Shown here: piece after piece, positions 1 to 5,021 of the stretch | Layout: every line of letters starts with the position of its first letter | Position numbering within the stretch: the first letter of the stretch is position 1 | NCBI GenBank assembly: GCA_023251005.1 | Contig: JAHEZR010000088.1 | Coordinates: forward strand, 1-5,021 | Origin: Ignavibacteriota bacterium | GTDB lineage: Bacteria > Bacteroidota > UBA10030 > JAHEZR01 | Length of the DNA stretch: 5,021 bases | Reading direction: 5' to 3' | Notes under the pieces: generated by a model | What the model was told of the DNA's origin: nothing | Databases searched by the model: none | What the model saw: the letters and a program-made list of their open reading frames with translations, nothing else | Translations under genes and position numbers: made by a program

Positions 1-2321
1 CCGACGGCATCTCCGAAAGCGTGAAAATTTACCGCGATGAACTTGGAGTTCCACACATCTACGGAGAAAACGACGAAGATCTAATGTTTGCTGTAGGGTA
101 CGTCCATTCTCAGGACAGGCTGTGGCAGATGGAACTCTCTCGTCGGGCCGGTGAAGGAAGACTTTCCGAAGCGTTCGGGACATTCACGCTGAATTTCGAC
201 AGGATGCTCAGGACGCTTGGCTTCACGCGACTGGCCGAACGGCTCGAGAAGAATCTTCACCCTGACTCCCGACGTCTCCTCACTGCTTATGCGAGAGGGG
301 TGAACTTCTTCCTCTCTTCCCATAAGGGCAAACTCCCCATTGAATTTGATGCCCTCGGAATCACTCCGGAGCCTTGGAATATCCGACAGAGTCTCATAAT
401 TGCTCGTCTCGAAGGCTGGGAACTCAATATGTCGTGGTGGTTTGACCTCACCATGGGGGATCTTGTTGCTAAACTTGGAGAAAAGAAGGCAAAAGAAATT
501 TTTCCGGGCTATCCGAATGACGCGCCGATCATCCTTCCTCCATCCACCGGGAAGAGGTACACCTATGCACCGACGGCTCTAAGAGAAGTTGATAACGCTT
601 TCAGAAAGTTTTGTGGCATAGAAGGAACTGGGGTAGGTAGCAACAGCTGGACCGTGAGCAGCGAGAAGTCGTTGACCGGTAAACCTTTGCTCGCGAACGA
701 TCCACACCTCACCATGCCTGCGCCCTCACGATGGTACGAGATTCATGTCTCTGGGGCGGGGATCGACGTGGCGGGCGTTTCTATCCCAGGAGTCCCTGGC
801 GTTGTGATTGGGCGAAACCGACACGTCGCATGGGGCTTGACGAATGGAATGATTGATGATGCGGATTTTTATGTTGAACAAATGGATACTCTCCAACCGG
901 GCAAGTATTTATACGATGGTCAATGGCGCGAACTGAAAACTTGGGAAGAAGAGATCCCTGTCCGAGGGACCCATCCGGACACTTTAAAAATTCGTGAGAC
1001 ACATCGTGGGCCCATTGTCAGCGATGTTCACTCATTTCCACTTTTTGAATATGAGATTTACAAGACTGATTATGAGAAAATTTTTCCTCTGAGTCTGCGC
1101 TGGACAGGATATGAGAACAGTGACGAAATCCGAGCGGTGCTGCTCGTCAATAAAGCGACTAACTGGAGGGAGTTTGCAGAGGGTATCCGAGAGTTTACCG
1201 TCCCCGGTCAAAATTTTGTTTACGCAGACGATCAGGGAAACATTGGATACTCGCTAGCCGCCCGCATTCCAATTCGAAAGCGACAGAAACCGATGGTTCC
1301 GAGTCCGGGGTGGACAAGTGACTACGATTGGGCTGGCTTCATCCCCTTCGAAAAATTGCCCCACGTCCTCAATCCCCCCACCAAGTATGTGGCCACTGCG
1401 AACAATAAGATCGTCGATGACGCCTATCCATACTACCTGACCAATCTCTGGGAGCCTCCTTCACGAATTCTCAGGATTGAGGAACTCTTAAATCACAACA
1501 AGAAATTCTCGCTCGAAGACTTTCAGTCGATGCAGAATGATGTAATCTCACCACACGCACGCGAGATTGTCCCGTTTATCCTCCGAGCGTTTGACGAAGT
1601 AACGCCCGCAGACGACCAGGTCAAGACGGCAATCACCTATCTACGAAATTGGGATTATGCATTTAGGAAAGAAGATGTCGCGTCCTCGATCTTCAATGCC
1701 TTCTTTGTAAAACTTCTCTACAACACCTATCATGATGAGATGGGGGACGAACTTTTCAACAACTATCTCCTTCTTGCAAACGTTCCCTATCGAGTCACGA
1801 GCAAGCTTCTCCGCGATAGCGCTTCCATCTGGTTTGATGATGTTCACACGCCTGAAGTTGAAACGCGCGACGTTATCATTCGGAAGAGTCTCCTCGATGC
1901 GATCACTGAATTGAAGAGTCGACTTGGCGGCGAGTTGAAAACATGGCAATGGGGGAAACTCCATCAGGTAACGTTTGAGCATCTCTTCGGTCGAGTTCCG
2001 GGGATGAGCAGAATTTTTAATATCGGCCCGTTCCAAACTGGAGGAGCGAGTACAACAATTAACAGTGGTGAATACAACTTTACGAGACCCTACAAGCAAC
2101 TCGTGGGATCATCGATGCGGCAGATCGTCGACCTCGCCGACTCCACCTCCTTCCTCATCGTCATAACTTCGGGACAATCCGGGCAGCCACTCCACAAGCA
2201 TTACAATGACCAAGCGCCGTTATGGCTCAATGGAGCGTACCATCGTTTGATCATCGATCGACAAATAATTGAAAAGTCTGGGTGGGATCTTTTGACTCTC
2301 CAGCCACCGAGAAAAGATTGA
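1..2321 (+). CDS. Penicillin acylase family protein (Ntn-hydrolase), 5' partial
   Basis: Amide hydrolase of the penicillin/cephalosporin/acyl-homoserine-lactone acylase family, made as a precursor that cuts itself into alpha and beta chains. The first GTG is at 21, but the frame is open to the window edge and the preceding residues (DGISES) run straight into the family's N-terminal motif RDELGVPHI, so the real start and any signal peptide lie upstream. Numbering from the GTG: alpha-chain motif GYVHSQDRLWQME near 26-38. The autocleavage site is G206/S207 in VGSNSW, making Ser207 the N-terminal nucleophile of the beta chain. His229 in NDPH is beta residue 23, as in cephalosporin and lactone acylases. 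The oxyanion Asn lies in TANNK (461-462), followed by WEPPSR. The C-terminal GQSGQP and HYNDQ motifs are intact. About 766 residues are visible against a usual 780-830, so little is missing. The natural substrate cannot be read from the sequence; the family usually acts outside the cytoplasm. Confidence 0.93.
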   Translation, partial: DGISESVKIYRDELGVPHIYGENDEDLMFAVGYVHSQDRLWQMELSRRAGEGRLSEAFGTFTLNFDRMLRTLGFTRLAERLEKNLHPDSRRLLTAYARGVNFFLSSHKGKLPIEFDALGITPEPWNIRQSLIIARLEGWELNMSWWFDLTMGDLVAKLGEKKAKEIFPGYPNDAPIILPPSTGKRYTYAPTALREVDNAFRKFCGIEGTGVGSNSWTVSSEKSLTGKPLLANDPHLTMPAPSRWYEIHVSGAGIDVAGVSIPGVPGVVIGRNRHVAWGLTNGMIDDADFYVEQMDTLQPGKYLYDGQWRELKTWEEEIPVRGTHPDTLKIRETHRGPIVSDVHSFPLFEYEIYKTDYEKIFPLSLRWTGYENSDEIRAVLLVNKATNWREFAEGIREFTVPGQNFVYADDQGNIGYSLAARIPIRKRQKPMVPSPGWTSDYDWAGFIPFEKLPHVLNPPTKYVATANNKIVDDAYPYYLTNLWEPPSRILRIEELLNHNKKFSLEDFQSMQNDVISPHAREIVPFILRAFDEVTPADDQVKTAITYLRNWDYAFRKEDVASSIFNAFFVKLLYNTYHDEMGDELFNNYLLLANVPYRVTSKLLRDSASIWFDDVHTPEVETRDVIIRKSLLDAITELKSRLGGELKTWQWGKLHQVTFEHLFGRVPGMSRIFNIGPFQTGGASTTINSGEYNFTRPYKQLVGSSMRQIVDLADSTSFLIVITSGQSGQPLHKHYNDQAPLWLNGAYHRLIIDRQIIEKSGWDLLTLQPPRKD
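639..641 (+). other. Predicted autocleavage site and catalytic Ser codon of the acylase
   Basis: AGC codon for Ser207 (numbered from the GTG at 21) in the context VGSNSW. In the family, cleavage directly before this Ser frees its alpha-amino group, which serves as the base in catalysis. The spacing to His229 (beta position 23) matches that known for the family. The alpha-beta junction before it carries no obvious long spacer, but the exact end of the mature alpha chain cannot be told. Confidence 0.85.
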
Positions 2322-2328
2322 CCTGATC

Positions 2329-3096
2329 GTGTTTTCGAACAAACTCCTCGAAAAGTTAGACTCCGCGACCTCGGTGGCGGTCCTGACGGGTGCAGGCATC
2401 TCAGCAGAAAGCGGAGTCCCAACGTTCCGTGGAAACGAGGGACTGTGGAAGAAATTCAAGCCGGAAGAACTCGCGAACTTTGACGCCTTCATCAGAAACC
2501 CAGACCTCGTGTGGGAGTGGTATGCATACCGCAAGAAGCTTATCGCCGAAGTGAAACCAAATCCCGGTCACTACGCCCTTGCCGAGATGGAGAAACTCTT
2601 TCAGGATTTTGCTGTGATCACACAGAATATCGACAATCTACACCGGCGAGCTGGAAGTACAAAAGTCTACGAGCTTCACGGGAACATTGAACGAAACTAT
2701 TGCATCGGATGCAGCAGACGCTATCGCAACGAGGAACTCCCTCCTGGCGCGACCGCGCCTCACTGTACTGAGTGCAATGGGCTAATCCGTCCGGATGTCG
2801 TGTGGTTTGGGGAACTTCTTCCCTCGGAACAGTGGGCACTTGCAGAGCGTGCGGCTCGAAGAGCCGACGTGTTCTTCTCCATCGGTACGTCGGCGATTGT
2901 CTACCCGGCAGCCTCGCTGCCGATGTGGGCGAAGGAAGCGGGTGCTTACTTAGTTGAGATCAATTCCGAGATCACGCCGCTCTCGGAGTTTGCCAATGAG
3001 ACGATTATTGGAAAGTCAGGGGAGATACTCCCCAAATTGGTAGGAGCACTTCAAAGTAAGAGGTTGGAGAATAGCCAAGCTTCAAAAAAGGAATGA
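2329..3096 (+). CDS. cobB: NAD-dependent protein deacylase, SIR2 family (CobB/SIRT5-like)
   Basis: Cytoplasmic sirtuin that removes acyl groups from protein lysines, using NAD+ and releasing nicotinamide and O-acyl-ADP-ribose. The 255 residues are a typical bacterial length and carry all core motifs. GAGISAESGVPTFRG (21-35) binds NAD; TQNID (98-102) follows; the catalytic His is His117 in ELHGN. Zinc is held by C125/C128 and C146/C149. GTS (186-188) and INSE (211-214) complete the Rossmann fold. Tyr65 and Arg68 form the Y-x-x-R pair that in SIRT5 and E. coli CobB binds acidic acyl groups, so desuccinylase or demalonylase activity is possible besides deacetylation. The GTG start is chosen because the frame upstream, back to a TGA at 2293, has no ATG, GTG or TTG, and the next GTG would remove most of the residues before the NAD motif. 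The ribosome site is weak (GAGAAAAG near 2310-2317), which suggests coupling to the acylase stop 7 bases upstream. The last 15 or so residues are a polar, lysine-rich tail. Confidence 0.95.
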   Translation: MFSNKLLEKLDSATSVAVLTGAGISAESGVPTFRGNEGLWKKFKPEELANFDAFIRNPDLVWEWYAYRKKLIAEVKPNPGHYALAEMEKLFQDFAVITQNIDNLHRRAGSTKVYELHGNIERNYCIGCSRRYRNEELPPGATAPHCTECNGLIRPDVVWFGELLPSEQWALAERAARRADVFFSIGTSAIVYPAASLPMWAKEAGAYLVEINSEITPLSEFANETIIGKSGEILPKLVGALQSKRLENSQASKKE

Positions 3097-3123
3097 GGAT
3101 AGATCCTCTGGCAGCCTGATGTA

Positions 3124-3140
3124 GCTTTCCTTCTGAAAGC
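3124..3140. terminator. Small hairpin between convergent genes, possible weak terminator
   Basis: GCTTTC (3124-3129) and GAAAGC (3135-3140) form a perfect 6-bp stem with a 5-base loop. It sits in the 46-base gap between the sirtuin stop and the dehydrogenase stop, directly next to the latter. No T-run follows on either strand, so it is not a classical intrinsic terminator. Its position is the only other support for a role in ending transcription. Confidence 0.3.
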
Positions 3141-3142
3141 GG

Positions 3143-4576
3143 TTACGGGAAGACGCCAAGTTCACTGTAAGATCGGGCAATCTTCTCGATCGCCAGAACG
3201 TATGCAGCAGTCCGTAAGTCCTTCACTTTTTTTCTTTTCTTGTAAATATCCCGGATTTGTCTGTAGGCATCGATCATCGTCTCGTCCAAGCCAGAATTCA
3301 CGAGATCGACCTCGTCGGGCCCGTGAATAAGTTGTCGTCGTGCATCCTCTGGGAATTTTTGTTGCGTGATCCTTTCGGTCGCAGAGATGAAAGTTTGTTC
3401 TCGCAGTTCCTCCCTTCTCTTCTCAAGTCGTCCGAACCGCATGTGTGCAAGATTCTTGCTCCACTCGAAATAGGAAACGGTCACCCCTCCAGCATTGAGA
3501 TAGATATCGGGAATGATGAAAATTCCTCGTCTCAGGAGAATTTCCTCTGCTTTCACGGTTGTAGGACCATTGGCAGCCTCGGCAACGATCTTCGCCTTGA
3601 TTTTCTTCGCGTTATCGAGTGTGATCTGGTTCTCCAGCGCAGCAGGGACGAGAAGGTCGCACTCAAGTTCGAGGACCGCTTGCGGATCGTTCGAGGTCTG
3701 TGCTCCCCGGAAATGAAGGATTGAACCTGTCCGGGCTCGGTGCTTTGACAGCTTTTTAATGTTGAGACCCTTCGGATCATGAATACTGCCATTCACTTCA
3801 CTGAGTCCGATAATCCTCGCGCCGTCTTCTTCGAGAAACTTTGCAACATAATATCCAACATTTCCAAATCCCTGGATCGCGACACGTTTTCCCTCAAGTC
3901 CTCCTTCCATTCCAAGTTCCGTGATGTCTTCTTTGTGCCGGAAGACTTCACGCAATGCAAAATGGACTCCTCGGCCCGTTGCTTCTTTCCTGCCCCGGAT
4001 GCCTCCTTGACTGACGGGCTTCCCTGTGACACAAGCGAGATTATCGATGCCGCCAGGATTAAACGCATCGTAAGTGTCTGCAATCCACGCCATCTCCCGT
4101 TCACCCGTCCCCATGTCTGGTGCAGGCACATTGACACCGGGTCCGATGAATCCTTTTCGGATCAACTCTGCAGTGTAACGGCGTGTGATCTTCTCTAACT
4201 GTTCCTCGGTATACTTCTTTGGGTTAAGACGGACACCACCCTTCGAGCCGCCAAAAGGAACGTCAACAATCGCACACTTGTACGTCATGAGCGCCGCTAG
4301 TGCCATAATCTCGTCCTGGGTGACGAGCTCACTGTATCGGATGCCGCCCTTCGTCGGCTTCTTGTGTTGACTGTGTTCCGCACGCCAGCCGTGAAAGATC
4401 TGGTACTGCTTCCCCAATCTCACAGGGAATTGAATGAAATAAACGCAGTTGCACGCTTTGATCTGCTGCAGCAAACCTTCGTGGATGTTCACCAAGGCGG
4501 CAGCCTTGTCAAAGTAATGGGAAACGATGTTGTTGAGGTTGAGGTCCTCTTTGAAAAGGCGAGCTTTCGGTCTCAT
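3143..4576 (-). CDS. gdhA: Glutamate dehydrogenase (Glu/Leu/Phe/Val dehydrogenase family)
   Basis: Cytoplasmic, probably hexameric enzyme interconverting glutamate with 2-oxoglutarate and ammonia. The start is placed at 4576 because AAGGAG lies 10 bases upstream; the longer frame to 4633 would add 19 residues translated from a hairpin. The 477-residue product has Lys76 (KPTKGGIR), Lys100 and catalytic Lys112 (PFGGSKGG). Their 24- and 12-residue spacing equals that of K89, K113 and K125 in the Clostridium symbiosum enzyme. Asp154 (PAPDMGTG) and Ser367 (AGGVTVSYFEW) match D165 and S380. Lys76 and Ser367 favour glutamate over branched or aromatic amino acids. GFGNVG (236-241) is the dinucleotide loop; Glu260 after the second strand hints at NAD over NADP but does not settle it. 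The protein is longer than the usual 415-450 residues because of a charged helical segment, roughly 375-445, before the final TAAYVLAIEKIA helix. It ends 46 bases from the convergent sirtuin gene. Another acidic or hydrophobic amino acid as substrate is possible but less likely. Confidence 0.94.
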   Translation of the reverse strand: MRPKARLFKEDLNLNNIVSHYFDKAAALVNIHEGLLQQIKACNCVYFIQFPVRLGKQYQIFHGWRAEHSQHKKPTKGGIRYSELVTQDEIMALAALMTYKCAIVDVPFGGSKGGVRLNPKKYTEEQLEKITRRYTAELIRKGFIGPGVNVPAPDMGTGEREMAWIADTYDAFNPGGIDNLACVTGKPVSQGGIRGRKEATGRGVHFALREVFRHKEDITELGMEGGLEGKRVAIQGFGNVGYYVAKFLEEDGARIIGLSEVNGSIHDPKGLNIKKLSKHRARTGSILHFRGAQTSNDPQAVLELECDLLVPAALENQITLDNAKKIKAKIVAEAANGPTTVKAEEILLRRGIFIIPDIYLNAGGVTVSYFEWSKNLAHMRFGRLEKRREELREQTFISATERITQQKFPEDARRQLIHGPDEVDLVNSGLDETMIDAYRQIRDIYKKRKKVKDLRTAAYVLAIEKIARSYSELGVFP

Positions 4577-4586
4577 AATTAAGATT

Positions 4587-4592
4587 CTCCTT
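4587..4592 (-). promoter_or_regulatory. Ribosome binding site deciding the gdhA start
   Basis: On the minus strand AAGGAG lies 10 bases before the ATG at 4576. No comparable site precedes the upstream in-frame start at 4633, so this site favours the shorter protein, which also begins close to where the family homology begins. Confidence 0.8.
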
Positions 4593-4594
4593 GT

Positions 4595-4628
4595 GAAAGA
4601 CAGAACAGCCCCGCGAGGCAGGGCTGTT
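4595..4628 (-). terminator. Strong hairpin in the gdhA leader; terminator or attenuator-like
   Basis: As minus-strand RNA, the arms AACAGCCCUGC (4628-4618) and GCGGGGCUGUU (4614-4604) pair over 11 bp with one U-G wobble and a CUC loop. The next nine bases, CUGUCUUUC (4603-4595), are pyrimidine-rich but not a clean U tract. On plus-strand RNA the wobble becomes a C/A mismatch, so the structure fits a minus-strand transcript better. It lies 20 bases past the cytochrome stop and ends 11 bases before the gdhA ribosome site. It could end the cytochrome transcript, partly stop read-through into gdhA, or stabilise the gdhA leader. No clear promoter is recognisable in this gap. Confidence 0.6.
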
Positions 4629-4648
4629 AACAAAGAGAGAAATATCCG

Positions 4649-5021
4649 TTAGTTATTGTTTGCACCCTGGTCGATCCACCTGGTGATGAGCGCAATCTCT
4701 TCTTCGGTGAGTTTTTGCTTACTCATTAGCGGCATCTGATCGCCAAACGGCGGCTTCGGCCCGAGCTTCTTGACGATGAGACTACTGTCCGAGTGTCCGG
4801 CGACAACTGGGGAGCCATGAACCCCGCCCTTCATGAGTGATTCATAGTTCTCCATTGCGAGCTGACTCTGGTTGAACTCATTGCCGGGATAGTGGCAACC
4901 GACACAGCGCTTTTTTAACAGCGGAAAAACCTCCTGAGAAAACATCACCTTTTTTTCTTCACCACATGAACTTAACCCGAGTATGATGAATGCAAGGATC
5001 ACGGCAAAGGCTGAGCGGGTA
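4649..5021 (-). CDS. Lipoprotein c-type cytochrome, single heme, 5' partial
   Basis: Small monoheme cytochrome c anchored to a membrane outside the cytoplasm, presumably an electron carrier or a domain partner of a redox enzyme. The first in-frame start is a GTG at 5002, but the frame is open to the window edge. The residues before it (TRSAFA) supply the arginine and hydrophobic stretch of a signal peptide that the GTG start would lack, so the true start is beyond 5021. Counting from the GTG: a lipobox LSSC with the lipidated Cys at 13, heme motif CVGCH (33-37), and a likely axial Met90 in GDQMP. The C-terminal helix LTEEEIALITRWIDQGA is typical of the small cytochrome domains related to the planctomycete-type cytochrome C family common in Bacteroidota-like genomes. 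The segment GHSDSSLIVKKL between the heme and Met is also typical of that group. It lies upstream of gdhA on the same strand, separated by 72 bases and a hairpin. The specific redox partner is unknown. Confidence 0.88.
   Translation of the reverse strand, partial: TRSAFAVILAFIILGLSSCGEEKKVMFSQEVFPLLKKRCVGCHYPGNEFNQSQLAMENYESLMKGGVHGSPVVAGHSDSSLIVKKLGPKPPFGDQMPLMSKQKLTEEEIALITRWIDQGANNN

Noticed and set aside
1641..2099. 152-codon open frame on the minus strand
   Set aside because: It lies wholly inside the acylase gene, antisense to conserved motifs; its translation has no recognisable domain and no ribosome site was evident.
2247..2262. GATC-rich near-palindrome (TGATCATCGATCGA)
   Set aside because: It lies within conserved acylase coding sequence and is explained by codons; there is no repeat elsewhere to suggest a binding site.
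3096..3107. Short inverted repeat AGGATAGATCCT at the sirtuin stop
   Set aside because: The usable stem is only about 4 bp with no T-run, so it is too weak to call a terminator.
3257..3724. 155-codon open frame on the plus strand
   Set aside because: It is antisense to the conserved C-terminal half of glutamate dehydrogenase and has no family-like motifs.
3779..4198. 139-codon open frame on the plus strand
   Set aside because: It is antisense to the nucleotide-binding region of glutamate dehydrogenase; the composition is as expected for a shadow frame.
1..5021. Possible novel defence, mobile or biosynthetic system
   Set aside because: All four genes belong to well-known metabolic families, and I found no direct repeats, integrase, toxin-antitoxin pair, RNA gene or composition break. 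The sirtuin is a stand-alone deacylase with zinc cysteines, not a SIR2 domain fused to a defence effector.

Overview
The window is densely coding with no mobile elements, CRISPR arrays, tRNA or rRNA genes. It holds four protein genes in two blocks that face each other. Base composition looks roughly balanced (near 50% GC by eye) and does not shift visibly between genes. The likely source is an environmental bacterium of the Fibrobacteres-Chlorobi-Bacteroidota sphere, perhaps Ignavibacteria-like. This rests only on gene style: a small lipoprotein cytochrome c with GHSDSSL and MP motifs, and a long-form glutamate dehydrogenase with a VDLVNSGLDETM segment. It is a low-confidence inference.

Left block, plus strand: the 3' part of a penicillin acylase family Ntn-hydrolase (1-2321, true start left of the window), then, after 7 bases, a complete NAD-dependent sirtuin deacylase of the CobB/SIRT5 type (2329-3096). 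The short gap suggests co-transcription.

Right block, minus strand: a small lipoprotein c-type cytochrome (4649-5021, start beyond the right edge), then a 72-base gap with a strong hairpin, then a hexameric-type glutamate dehydrogenase (3143-4576, read right to left). A good ribosome binding site fixes its start at 4576, which is 19 codons inside the longest open frame. The two blocks converge across 46 bases that contain a 6-bp hairpin.

Functionally the genes look like general metabolism: amide hydrolysis of an unknown substrate, NAD-dependent lysine deacylation, glutamate/2-oxoglutarate interconversion, and electron transfer outside the cytoplasm. I see no evidence for a novel multi-gene system. 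The most useful points are the strand-asymmetric hairpin in the gdh leader, the start correction for gdh, the Y-x-x-R acyl-pocket signature in the sirtuin, and the helical insertion in the dehydrogenase. Both end genes are cut by the window edges.
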